A stretch of 34,028 nt of DNA from positions 1-34,028 of IMG/VR virus record IMGVR_UViG_3300021964_000256; one strand, given 5' to 3'. Below the pieces are notes generated by a model. It was not told where the DNA came from. It worked only from the letters and a program-made list of their open reading frames with translations, and did not search any database. Source of the stretch: a virus. Positions 9,186 through 15,221 of this stretch are shown here, in pieces. A program made the position numbers and the translations under genes. Numbering within the stretch: the first letter of the stretch is position 1; every line of letters starts with the position of its first letter.

Positions 9186-9520
9186 AATTAGATATTAAAA
9201 CTTTACAATCAATATACGATATGTTGCTAACAACTCATGTTTTAAAAACAATAGGGTTGCCACCATCAGATGAAGTTGAGTTTGAGTTATTAGATATGGA
9301 TCAGGATTGTATGGCATCATATACTCCAGACCCTGACACAATAGGAATATGCCCGCAAAGACATAGGTTTCTTACTAGTGTCATTAAATCAATGCTTCAT
9401 GAAATTATACATATGACTAATCATTATTATGGCAAATCATATTTAAGGCACGATAAACATTTTAAAGAATTAAGAAAGCATATAGCAGACGAATTAGGTT
9501 TTGACGAAAACGAAATATAG
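9182..9520 (+). CDS. SprT-like zinc metallopeptidase
   Basis: A 112-residue protein with the zinc site HEIIH at residues 73-77 (HExxH) and a possible third ligand in HDKHFKEL (His90 or His93), the spacing seen in SprT-like domains. This is a minimal peptidase domain with no zinc ribbon. SprT/Spartan proteins process protein or protein-DNA crosslinks, but small phage members are uncharacterised. It overlaps the coiled-coil gene by ATGA and lies in front of the holin, so it may act on virion, host or envelope proteins late in infection. Confidence 0.7.
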   Translation: MKLDIKTLQSIYDMLLTTHVLKTIGLPPSDEVEFELLDMDQDCMASYTPDPDTIGICPQRHRFLTSVIKSMLHEIIHMTNHYYGKSYLRHDKHFKELRKHIADELGFDENEI

Positions 9521-9529
9521 GAGTAGTTA

Positions 9530-10018
9530 ATGTTAAGTATTTTATCCGGCATATTGGGATTTGCAACAAGTGGATTGCCAAGCATTTTAGATTTCTTTAA
9601 ACAAAAAGGTGACCAAAGTCACGAAAGAGAAATGGCACGACTCGATATGGAACGCAGTCTTGCTATGGCAGAAAAAGGTTTTGCATCACAAGAAAGAATA
9701 GAAGAATTTAGAACAGATCAAGTGGAGATGGAAACATATGCGCAAGAAAGAGTTGCCCTTTATGAACATGATGCGAAGATGTCGGAAAATGCGTCTTCTT
9801 GGGTTATTAATCTCCGTGCTAGTGTTCGCCCCATTATCACCTATATTTTTGTTTTTCTTTTGTTATTTACTGACGTTGTCGGAATGATATGGGCAATTAA
9901 AAGTGGTGTAGATTTTGCAACCGCAATGGAGTTAATTTTTTCAGATGAAGAGATGGCAATCGTAGCATCTATTATTGGATTCTGGTTTGGATCAAGGCAT
10001 TGGGATAAGAAGAAGTGA
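9530..10018 (+). CDS. Holin, 3-TM GTA-type family
   Basis: A 162-residue protein. The N-terminal 80 residues are charged and helical (KQKGDQSHEREMARLDMERS), followed by the conserved VINLRASVRPIITYIFVFLL, a second hydrophobic helix and the end FWFGSRHWDKKK. This is the pattern of the holin_3TM family found in gene transfer agents and many marine phages. It would make holes in the inner membrane for the lysozyme encoded next, whose GTG start overlaps this stop (GTGA). TAGGAG lies in front of the ATG. Confidence 0.82.
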   Translation: MLSILSGILGFATSGLPSILDFFKQKGDQSHEREMARLDMERSLAMAEKGFASQERIEEFRTDQVEMETYAQERVALYEHDAKMSENASSWVINLRASVRPIITYIFVFLLLFTDVVGMIWAIKSGVDFATAMELIFSDEEMAIVASIIGFWFGSRHWDKKK

Positions 10019-10503
10019 TAACCAGTGAAGAGGGAATTAAACTTATTAAGCATTTTGAAGGGTGTCATTACCATCCTTATCTTTGTCCTGCTTTACTGTG
10101 GACTGTGGGTTATGGTCATGTTCTCTATCCAGAGCAAAATAGACTCCCACTGGCACAAAGAAAGACATTCCCATTACATAAATCACATAATAGAAAGTGG
10201 ACTCAAAAGGAAGTAGATGATCTTTTACGACATGATTTACAGCGATTCGAGCGTGGCATACATCGTTTGTTACCTACTGTGCCACTTAAACAAAATCAAT
10301 TTGATGCTCTGGTTTCTTTTGCTTTTAATCTTGGTTTGGGGACATTACAAAGATCGACAGTAAGATCCGCATTACTAAGAGGAGACGAAGAAACAGCAAT
10401 AGATACTTTGTTGCTATATAGAAGAGCAGGCGGTAAGATACTTAAAGGACTTGAACGAAGAAGAGCAATGGAAGCACAGTTATTCTTCAAACATATTAAA
10501 TGA
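10015..10503 (+). CDS. Endolysin: GH24 lysozyme with E-C-T catalytic triad
   Basis: A 162-residue GH24 (T4/P21-type) muramidase. Catalytic residues follow E-8aa-[D/C]-5aa-T: Glu15, Cys24 in the place of the usual Asp, and Thr30, then the WTVGYGH motif. The C-terminal half has the typical QNQFDALVSFAFNLG motif and an RR pair before the end. No signal peptide or SAR segment is seen, so it should need the holin next to it. Start is the GTG overlapping the holin stop. The Cys variant is known in this family. Confidence 0.9.
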   Translation: MITSEEGIKLIKHFEGCHYHPYLCPALLWTVGYGHVLYPEQNRLPLAQRKTFPLHKSHNRKWTQKEVDDLLRHDLQRFERGIHRLLPTVPLKQNQFDALVSFAFNLGLGTLQRSTVRSALLRGDEETAIDTLLLYRRAGGKILKGLERRRAMEAQLFFKHIK

Positions 10504-11246
10504 AGATATTGTTTATCGACATAGAGACGAAAGCATCGGTAATTTCTGCATGGGGATTATATGATATTAATGCTAGTCTAAATCAAATTATCAGCAGAGG
10601 TAAAATGATTTGTTGGTCTGCTAAATGGAAAGATGATGACAACATTATCTTTGATTCAGAATGGACTTCTTCGCATAAAAAAATGGTAAAGCATATCTGG
10701 AAACTTATGGATGAAGCAGACATCGTTTGCCACTATAATGGTCAGGCATTTGATGTAAAATGTATACAAAGAGAGTTTTTGCTATTAGGTATGCCACCTC
10801 CAAGTCCATTTAAACAACTTGATTTGCTTCGAGTTATTAAAAGAAACTTTAGATTTATATCTAATAAACTTGACAATGTTAGTCAGGAATTAGGCATTGG
10901 TTCTAAGTTAAAGCACGCAGGAATGGATCTATGGAATGATGTAGATAAAAAAGATCCTGATGCCAGGCAGATCATGCAAAGATACAATGAGCAAGATACT
11001 TTATTGTTAGAAAAACTTTTCTACAAACTAGAGTCATGGTTAGGCGGATACATTAACCATAATGAATATAGTGATGTAGTTGTATGCCCTACTTGTGGTA
11101 GTTCTCATATCCATAAGCGAGGATTCAAAAAAACCAATACTCAAACATACCAACAATTTAGATGTATGGATTGTGGTTCTTGGAGTAGAAGTAATAAATC
11201 AATAAAGGGAAAAACAAAATCAGAGTCGATTATCAGCATAAGGTAG
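10500..11246 (+). CDS. DEDDy-type 3'-5' exonuclease with C-terminal zinc ribbon
   Basis: A 248-residue RNase H-like nuclease. Motif I is FIDIET (Asp7, Glu9), motif II is YNGQAFD (Asp85) and motif III is YNEQDTLLL (Tyr162, Asp166), matching DEDDy exonucleases related to the proofreading domain of family-B polymerases. Residues 196-225 form a zinc ribbon CPTCG...CMDCG. There is no polymerase gene in this window, so it is a stand-alone nuclease, perhaps for trimming or degrading host DNA. It overlaps the lysozyme stop by ATGA. It sits in the late operon, which is unusual for a replication enzyme. Confidence 0.78.
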   Translation: MKILFIDIETKASVISAWGLYDINASLNQIISRGKMICWSAKWKDDDNIIFDSEWTSSHKKMVKHIWKLMDEADIVCHYNGQAFDVKCIQREFLLLGMPPPSPFKQLDLLRVIKRNFRFISNKLDNVSQELGIGSKLKHAGMDLWNDVDKKDPDARQIMQRYNEQDTLLLEKLFYKLESWLGGYINHNEYSDVVVCPTCGSSHIHKRGFKKTNTQTYQQFRCMDCGSWSRSNKSIKGKTKSESIISIR

Positions 11247-11251
11247 AAATT

Positions 11252-11413
11252 ATGAACATAGATGAAATAGCACAGCATATGATTGGTAAAACAATTGAAG
11301 ATGTTAATGTGGTGTATGGGGAGGACATACTCACAATTTATCTGAGTTCAGGTATGAGCATTGAAATTATTTGCGATAGTATTTATGCAGATACTCCGGA
11401 GTTTGATGATTAG
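11252..11413 (+). CDS. Small acidic phage protein
   Basis: A 53-residue protein starting at ATG 11252 after AAGG (11240-11243). The sequence has the pattern IGKTIEDVNVVYGEDILTIYL then SGMSIEIICDSIYADTPEFDD, a short beta-rich acidic fold I have seen repeatedly among phage small genes but cannot name. It overlaps the next gene by 8 nt. Function is unknown. Confidence 0.6.
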   Translation: MNIDEIAQHMIGKTIEDVNVVYGEDILTIYLSSGMSIEIICDSIYADTPEFDD

Positions 11414-11603
11414 AGATATAGAACTTCCTGATGGGACAATTACAGATAACTATTCACAAACTTACCAAAGATATTGTGAAGCATTAAACCTTAGTAAAAA
11501 ACCACTATACAAACGTAGGGAGTGGTTAAGTAAACTAAAGGATCAAAAAAGAATTAATGATCTGAAATATTGGTTAGAGTGGATATGGAAAGTCAAGTCT
11601 TAA
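11406..11603 (+). CDS. Small phage protein, last gene of the late series
   Basis: A 65-residue protein. I chose ATG 11406, which has GGAG 4 nt upstream (11398-11401); the longer in-frame ORF from 11361 has no site. It has a motif style (LPDGTITDNYSQTYQRYCEA, then KKPLYKRREWLSKLK and LEWIWK) shared with small conserved phage proteins of unknown role. Its stop at 11601-11603 overlaps the stop of the leftward gene ending at 11600, so the late and leftward operons converge here. Confidence 0.6.
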   Translation: MIRDIELPDGTITDNYSQTYQRYCEALNLSKKPLYKRREWLSKLKDQKRINDLKYWLEWIWKVKS

Positions 11604-11743
11604 AGACAGACAATCACTCCACTTTCAGTAACCTTACAAATTTGTAAATCTCCCGCAGGATCTATAATAGTTACTGTGTCTCCCGCTATCACATTAAATG
11701 ACAACATTAATGCAAACATAACTGCTAATACTAATTTATCCAT
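11600..11743 (-). CDS. Small secreted protein
   Basis: A 47-residue protein with a signal peptide (MDKLVLAVMFALMLSFNVIA, cleavage before GDTV). The 27-residue mature part has two cysteines (LQICKV and VIVCL), which can form one disulphide in the periplasm. GGAGAG lies 6 nt before the ATG. It is the last gene of the leftward operon. Its stop overlaps the stop of the rightward gene. Function is unknown; a role in lysis inhibition or superinfection exclusion would fit the location but is a guess. Confidence 0.55.
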   Translation of the reverse strand: MDKLVLAVMFALMLSFNVIAGDTVTIIDPAGDLQICKVTESGVIVCL

Positions 11744-11744
11744 C

Positions 11745-11897
11745 TTAACTCTCCTCAAAGTTTATTAAATTATCAGGAAACATCTTAAAATGTTTGCCTG
11801 TAATACTATGACTTACTTCAACTCGAATAGTTCCATCTGTTTGTTTAAAAAAATTAACATTAAAATGTTCACCTTTTATTATCAGTTTTCGAGTCAT
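11745..11897 (-). CDS. Small hypothetical protein
   Basis: A 50-residue protein beginning MTRKLIIKGEHFNVNFF. It has a short beta-rich pattern, then SHSITGKHFKMFPDNLINFEES. It overlaps the preceding zinc-finger gene by 29 nt. Its own 3' end (gag gag agt taa) carries the ribosome binding site of the next secreted protein gene, which suggests coupling. Unrecognised. Confidence 0.45.
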   Translation of the reverse strand: MTRKLIIKGEHFNVNFFKQTDGTIRVEVSHSITGKHFKMFPDNLINFEES

Positions 11898-12015
11898 TCT
11901 TACAAAATCCTTCCATCCAGAAATTCATGGCACAATACCATTGTTTCTTATAATATATCTTAGCAGGTTTTTTACAAATATGGCAAACCTGCCCGTATGT
12001 TTTAATCTTCGTCAT
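11869..12015 (-). CDS. Small Cys4 zinc-finger-like protein
   Basis: A 48-residue protein with the pattern VCHIC-KKPAKIYYKKQWYCAMNFW-MEGFC, so cysteines at residues 11, 14, 28 and 38, compatible with one zinc site. Its ATG overlaps the end of the DUF3310 gene. The basic C-terminus could contact nucleic acid. The role is unknown. Confidence 0.5.
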   Translation of the reverse strand: MTKIKTYGQVCHICKKPAKIYYKKQWYCAMNFWMEGFCKNDSKTDNKR

Positions 12016-12343
12016 GCAAAGAGTCGTCTACATAATCATCAGGATATATTGGAGTGCCTTGCCTTCTTGCTTTTTCCTCTAATATTTGATTAAGTCTGTC
12101 CTGATAAGATTGTTTCTCTGCATCACAATACCAGTTTTGTTTGTTACATTCTTGTATACAATTCTTTAACCAAGTTTCTTCATCAACACCTTTTTCAACT
12201 TTATAACCTCTTCGATCAAGATATTTATATTGGTCACCTTTACACTTACCCCTAAATTCTTCTGGTGTAAGTTTTCTTTTCATTATTTCAATGGTTTCAA
12301 GACCACCTCGTTTATAATGGTCTGGGTTAATTGGATCGCTCAT
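12002..12343 (-). CDS. DUF3310 protein
   Basis: A 113-residue protein whose N-terminal half matches the DUF3310 pattern widespread in phages: INPDHYKRGGLETIEIMKRK, then LTPEEFRGKCKGDQYKYLDR. The C-terminal half is a charged helical extension with cysteines, followed by an acidic end. In T7-like and other phages these proteins are found with nucleotide metabolism or replication genes, but the role is not firmly known. Its start overlaps the stop of the PD-(D/E)XK gene (ATGA). Confidence 0.72.
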   Translation of the reverse strand: MSDPINPDHYKRGGLETIEIMKRKLTPEEFRGKCKGDQYKYLDRRGYKVEKGVDEETWLKNCIQECNKQNWYCDAEKQSYQDRLNQILEEKARRQGTPIYPDDYVDDSLHDED

Positions 12344-12783
12344 ATGAACTCCTTACTATATTTAAAAAGTAAATTAGGAGGTATTTTAAATGCTTTTTTA
12401 GAAACACTGTCACCATCACCATAACCTTCCCAATATATAAGTTTATTAACAAATATACAGTGTAATATATCACCTTTTTTTAAACAATGAAACTTTTTGC
12501 CATCATAAATAATCCAGTAATCTGCTTCACTAATACATAACGCAGTTTGTTGGTTATTCATTTCAAACTCTATTAACACACTATTATATTCCCAACATCT
12601 TGGACACGACTTAACTTCTATCTTTGTTTCAGTTTCAGGAATATATATATCATAGGCAGGAAAATACCCTTGTTCTATAAAAGCATGAGGATACTTTTGT
12701 TGTATTCTTTGTAATACAATATCCTCTACTTTTTGACCCTCTGCCAACCACTTATGAAAATTAGTGCTTGGTGCTTTCATCAC
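12340..12783 (-). CDS. PD-(D/E)XK nuclease-like protein
   Basis: A 147-residue protein with a restriction-endonuclease-like core: Glu20 in GQKVEDIV, Asp45 in YDIYIP and Glu56-Val-Lys58 in KIEVKSCPR, the D...ExK pattern. The remaining strands (ALCISEADYWIIYDGKKFH) fit the same fold. It may resolve branched DNA or cleave host DNA. It is separate from the second nuclease of this fold encoded at 19336-19662. It starts inside the end of the upstream gene, and its stop overlaps the DUF3310 start. Confidence 0.6.
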   Translation of the reverse strand: MMKAPSTNFHKWLAEGQKVEDIVLQRIQQKYPHAFIEQGYFPAYDIYIPETETKIEVKSCPRCWEYNSVLIEFEMNNQQTALCISEADYWIIYDGKKFHCLKKGDILHCIFVNKLIYWEGYGDGDSVSKKAFKIPPNLLFKYSKEFI

Positions 12784-13003
12784 TTTCTTCTACTAAATGT
12801 TGTTTTAATATGCTGTGGGCAACTAAAGACATACCAAGATTAATACCCTTTTCAAATGACAAAGTAATATGCCTTAATACGCTATCATCAACATCATGTT
12901 TAGATTTAATCTCTTGAATTAAATGACCTAGTTCCTCTATAAACACTTTATTAAAATCTTCAACACTTACTCCATTTGCTACTGCTTCTTCAAATGCGCT
13001 CAT
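12761..13003 (-). CDS. Small helical hypothetical protein
   Basis: An 80-residue acidic, helical protein (MSAFEEAVANGVSVEDFNKV, later LRHITLSFEKGINLGMSLVAH). It overlaps the upstream membrane protein by ATGA and the downstream nuclease by 23 nt. No motif was recognised. It may be a partner of the nuclease next to it, but that is only from position. Confidence 0.5.
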   Translation of the reverse strand: MSAFEEAVANGVSVEDFNKVFIEELGHLIQEIKSKHDVDDSVLRHITLSFEKGINLGMSLVAHSILKQHLVEESDESTKH

Positions 13004-13248
13004 TTTTTAGATTCCTCTATTATTAAAAGATGACCATCTACTTCACATCTTACCCCCTTTATGCGAATATAAATTGATGACTCATCTTCCCATTTAATTA
13101 AAAATTTATTTTTATGGCAAATTTTATTGTCATATATGACAGTTTGGGTGTCTAAATAACATCTAACAGCAATACCAAATGCTATAAAAAATATGATTGT
13201 GACTGCAATAAAACTAATAATTTTCCTTAGTAAACTTTGATTTTTCAT
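13000..13248 (-). CDS. Small membrane protein, unknown
   Basis: An 82-residue protein with one transmembrane segment at about residues 9-27 (IISFIAVTIIFFIAFGIAV) and a periplasmic or cytoplasmic tail with three cysteines (CYL, ICHKN, VRCEV). A very strong site, AGGAGG (13256-13261 on this strand), precedes the ATG. It is the first leftward gene after the pqqA-like cassette and its hairpin, so it may be driven by a promoter inside the 13249-13311 gap. A phage-exclusion membrane protein is possible but unsupported. Confidence 0.5.
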   Translation of the reverse strand: MKNQSLLRKIISFIAVTIIFFIAFGIAVRCYLDTQTVIYDNKICHKNKFLIKWEDESSIYIRIKGVRCEVDGHLLIIEESKK

Positions 13249-13274
13249 CTCATCCTCCTAAGTTTGACCGGGTG

Positions 13275-13280
13275 TATAAT
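13275..13280 (+). promoter_or_regulatory. Consensus -10 box for the pqqA-like gene
   Basis: A perfect TATAAT, preceded by TG. It would place the start of transcription near 13287 and give a leader of about 25 nt. No good -35 is found at 16-18 bp (ATCCTC); the TTGACC at 13264-13269 is only 5 bp away and cannot serve. So this is a -10-driven promoter candidate. Confidence 0.45.
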
Positions 13281-13300
13281 GCTAATAAATCTCAAGGAAA

Positions 13301-13304
13301 GGAG
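13301..13304 (+). promoter_or_regulatory. Strong ribosome binding site of the pqqA-like gene
   Basis: GGAG within AAGGAAAGGAG, 7 nt before the ATG at 13312. It decides that the minigene is on the rightward strand, opposite to all flanking genes. Confidence 0.75.
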
Positions 13305-13311
13305 AATCATT

Positions 13312-13383
13312 ATGTGGACAACACCTAGTGCAACTGAAATGCGTTTCGGTTTTGAAGTAACAATGTATGTATGCAATAAGTAA
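13312..13383 (+). CDS. pqqA: PqqA-like coenzyme PQQ precursor peptide
   Basis: A 23-residue peptide too short for usual gene calling. It begins MWTTPSATEMR and contains GFEVTMY, closely matching PqqA (typical MWxKPxxxDLRxGFEVTMY). In PqqA the Glu and Tyr of ExxxY are crosslinked by the radical-SAM enzyme PqqE and become pyrroloquinoline quinone; here they are Glu15 and Tyr19, the same numbers as in 23-residue bacterial PqqA. No pqqB, C, D, E or F gene is present, so the host must supply the enzymes. The gene has its own -10 box, strong SD and hairpin and lies opposite the leftward operon. The end VCNK carries an uncommon Cys. It would boost PQQ for host dehydrogenases. Confidence 0.87.
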   Translation: MWTTPSATEMRFGFEVTMYVCNK

Positions 13384-13395
13384 TTATTGATACTA

Positions 13396-13428
13396 ATATT
13401 CATGGGGGATTTAAGTCCCCCTGAATAT
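13396..13428 (+). terminator. Hairpin after pqqA-like gene, probable bidirectional terminator
   Basis: Stem ATATTCA / TGAATAT, a bulged T, then GGGGGA / TCCCCC, with loop TTTAAG. The U-tract is poor on either strand (ATATATTT rightward). It starts 13 nt after the pqqA-like stop. The TAA of the leftward gene ending at 13411 falls in its loop, so it could end transcripts from both sides. Confidence 0.6.
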
Positions 13429-13593
13429 ATATTTACATTTGACATTAGAACTTCTATACCAATCAGCATCAAACCTAACTCGAACCCAACCTTTTTGATT
13501 TGTAACCCCACCTAAAGGAACTGCATTTTTAGGTAAAAATTGTAGGTTCTCTTTTGGAACTTTTCTATAAATAAATTTAGAACGGAATGTCAT
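13411..13593 (-). CDS. Small hypothetical protein
   Basis: A 60-residue basic protein beginning MTFRSKFIYRKVPKENLQF. I chose the ATG at 13593, which lies in the last codons of the SSB-tail gene (GATGACATTCCG read in the other frame). An in-frame ATG at 13611 is also possible. The sequence LPKNAVPLGGVTNQKGWVRVRF looks like a small beta fold. Its stop lies in the loop of the hairpin at 13396-13428. Unrecognised. Confidence 0.45.
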   Translation of the reverse strand: MTFRSKFIYRKVPKENLQFLPKNAVPLGGVTNQKGWVRVRFDADWYRSSNVKCKYIFRGT

Positions 13594-13828
13594 CTTCCAT
13601 AGCATCCGCACCTTCTACAGCAGGAGCAGACCCTTTTCCATTGTATGGTTCTTGCACTGTGCCACTAATAAACTTAACACCCTTACCTGATTCACGAATC
13701 CAACCTGACAATCTTAGTTCTTTACCATCAACTGTAATTGTTCCAGTGTGAGTTGGTCGTTTAGGGTTATCACCCTGATCGTTCTTAAATAATACAAATG
13801 TATTATTGTTATCGTATTGTTCTGCCAT
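13577..13828 (-). CDS. Small protein with SSB-type C-terminal tip, possible single-strand binding protein
   Basis: An 83-residue protein. The N-terminal 55 residues are beta-rich, of DUF736-like style (NNTFVLFKND, THTGTITVDGKELRLSGWIR, GVKFISGTV), compatible with a small OB-like fold. The end AMEDDIPF is nearly identical to the acidic tip of bacterial SSB (DDDIPF), which binds host replication and repair proteins. With ERF and YqaJ next to it, it may coat ssDNA and recruit host enzymes. DNA binding is inferred; the tip is directly seen. Confidence 0.62.
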   Translation of the reverse strand: MAEQYDNNNTFVLFKNDQGDNPKRPTHTGTITVDGKELRLSGWIRESGKGVKFISGTVQEPYNGKGSAPAVEGADAMEDDIPF

Positions 13829-13829
13829 A

Positions 13830-14027
13830 CTAATCTCCTTGATTGTTTAAAGAATTGTTTTCAATTTTTTCCATCCAGTCATTAATTTGACTTTCAGTCC
13901 AAACGCTTGTATTTTTTCCAACTTTTGTAGGTTGTGGAAAATCACCTTGTTTTATCCAAAGATAAATTGTAGATTTACTAATACTCAATACTTTAGATAA
14001 TTCTGTTGCACGATATAACTTTTGCAT
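13830..14027 (-). CDS. AlpA/excisionase-like HTH protein
   Basis: A 65-residue MerR/AlpA-like winged-helix protein: LYRATELSKVLSISKSTIYL is the recognition region and WIKQGDFPQPTKVGKNTSVW the wing, ending in a helix (WTESQINDWMEKI). It is a small DNA-binding protein that probably controls early transcription, since no integrase is present for it to serve as an excisionase. It sits between YqaJ and the SSB-tail gene, with 1-nt gaps. Confidence 0.8.
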   Translation of the reverse strand: MQKLYRATELSKVLSISKSTIYLWIKQGDFPQPTKVGKNTSVWTESQINDWMEKIENNSLNNQGD

Positions 14028-14028
14028 A

Positions 14029-14595
14029 CTACTCTCCTATTTTAAATGTTGGTTTCTTAGTCCAACGTGGTGGTTCAATATCTTTTGCAAGATATTCATT
14101 AACGAAATCTAAAGCATAAGGCATATACCATGCCATAAACTTTTTACTAAATGGAATAGTTTCTAGTTTGGTTTCATTTTCTGTCCATACATAGAAATAT
14201 GCCATGTCTTTTTTATGCACCATCATTTGTAATTGCACCTGGTAATAATACCGGTCTGGTATAGATGGATACACTTCTCTAGTAAAGGGACACTTCACCT
14301 CTACAGGAAATCCTTTATAAATAGCATCAACTGATGCGCCTATGGGTAAACTTTCATGAACAACTAATTTATTTCCTGGTTCAAGAATGTCATCTAGTTC
14401 TTTTTCTAAGCAAGATAATGCTACAGGTTCGTAAAACCTACCATGCTCTGTGGCATCGTTCCCCTGAAAAGGAGGTTCTCTAAACGTCATTTTTCTCCAT
14501 AGACTTTTACGATCATGTATCACTGCATACGCATTGGATGCAGTGATAATGTTATGTCGTCTGTTATCCTTTAGATGATCTGAGTTTGTTTGCAT
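14029..14595 (-). CDS. YqaJ/lambda-type recombination exonuclease
   Basis: A 188-residue nuclease of the PD-(D/E)XK exonuclease family that supplies ssDNA to an annealing protein. Key residues are His51-Gly-Arg...Glu56-Pro (EHGRFYEPVA), Asp90 in GASVDAIY and Glu99-Val-Lys101 in FPVEVKCP, then YYYQVQLQMMV, the standard YqaJ order. It overlaps the end of the ERF gene by 32 nt, so exonuclease and annealase form the usual pair for recombination-driven replication or end processing. Confidence 0.88.
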   Translation of the reverse strand: MQTNSDHLKDNRRHNIITASNAYAVIHDRKSLWRKMTFREPPFQGNDATEHGRFYEPVALSCLEKELDDILEPGNKLVVHESLPIGASVDAIYKGFPVEVKCPFTREVYPSIPDRYYYQVQLQMMVHKKDMAYFYVWTENETKLETIPFSKKFMAWYMPYALDFVNEYLAKDIEPPRWTKKPTFKIGE

Positions 14596-15112
14596 AATCT
14601 CTTAACACCTCCTGAGTATGTGGATCTAATTTAAAGAACTCGCCTTTTAAGTCACCTTCTTCATGTGCCTTTAGTAACCTAGTTTGAATCTTTACAATAT
14701 CTTCATCTGATAAAGTTTTTGGTTCTTCTTTATTAGAATCTCTATTATCTTTAGTGTCTGGATCTTGAGTATCATCTAATAAAAACAAATTTCCTAAAGC
14801 ATATTTCTTTGCATAACTCGAACTTGCTCCGAAAGACTGGGCGATGTCCATGCCCTTACGATTGATACTGATACCTGCTTGCGCAGTAACAGATGCAACT
14901 TCTTCTTTATGTGACAACTGTGCAGTTGCCTGGATATAAGGAATACCCGCGACTTCTTTTACCTCATCAGATATTGTTAAGATGCAATCTTTTAGTAATG
15001 GTTTGACTGCTTCTAAAATATCTTCTGCACTACGATACTTATATTTACCAAAACTATTAAACTGATTCTTTGGTGCTTTTAATTCTTGTTGTATTCTATT
15101 TAGTTCCTTCAT
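14564..15112 (-). CDS. ERF-family single-strand annealing protein
   Basis: A 182-residue ERF (essential recombination function) protein. I chose ATG 15112, which has GGAG in front of it; the longer in-frame ORF from 15181 has no site and reads into the previous gene. The signature GASSSYAKKYALGNLFLLDD followed by TQDPDT is clear, and the N-terminal motif FGKYKYRSAEDILEAVKP is typical. The family forms rings that anneal complementary ssDNA, as in P22 Erf. It is next to the YqaJ-type exonuclease. Confidence 0.9.
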   Translation of the reverse strand: MKELNRIQQELKAPKNQFNSFGKYKYRSAEDILEAVKPLLKDCILTISDEVKEVAGIPYIQATAQLSHKEEVASVTAQAGISINRKGMDIAQSFGASSSYAKKYALGNLFLLDDTQDPDTKDNRDSNKEEPKTLSDEDIVKIQTRLLKAHEEGDLKGEFFKLDPHTQEVLRDYANKLRSSKG

Positions 15113-15221
15113 AACTCTTCTCCTGTTGTTGCTGTTCTTGTTGTTGAATATTGTAAAGACCTTGATCGTTTTCCTGAGCAAACTCTTCGTTTAGTTGTTG
15201 TAAAAATTCTATAAGATCCAT
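15096..15221 (-). CDS. 41-residue Gln-rich protein
   Basis: It begins MDLIEFLQQLNEEFAQENDQ and contains a Gln/Glu run. AGGAGG (15232-15237 on this strand) lies about 10 nt before the ATG, and the ERF start overlaps its end, so it is probably translated in the early operon. No family was recognised. Confidence 0.45.
   Translation of the reverse strand: MDLIEFLQQLNEEFAQENDQGLYNIQQQEQQQQEKSYEGTK

Noticed and set aside
11600-11743. o-spanin or lipoprotein role for the small secreted protein
   Set aside because: No lipobox Cys at the cleavage site.
13264-13280. TTGACC as -35 for the TATAAT of the pqqA-like gene
   Set aside because: The spacing is only 5 bp; the box cannot be used with that -10.
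13245-13511. Leftward ORF of 88 codons covering the pqqA-like region
   Set aside because: It is antisense to the pqqA-like gene and overlaps another leftward frame that fits the operon better; its sequence has no protein-like pattern and no ribosome binding site.
15113-15181. Longer N-terminus of ERF
   Set aside because: It lies inside the 41-residue upstream gene in another frame; ATG 15112 has GGAG and gives the normal ERF start.
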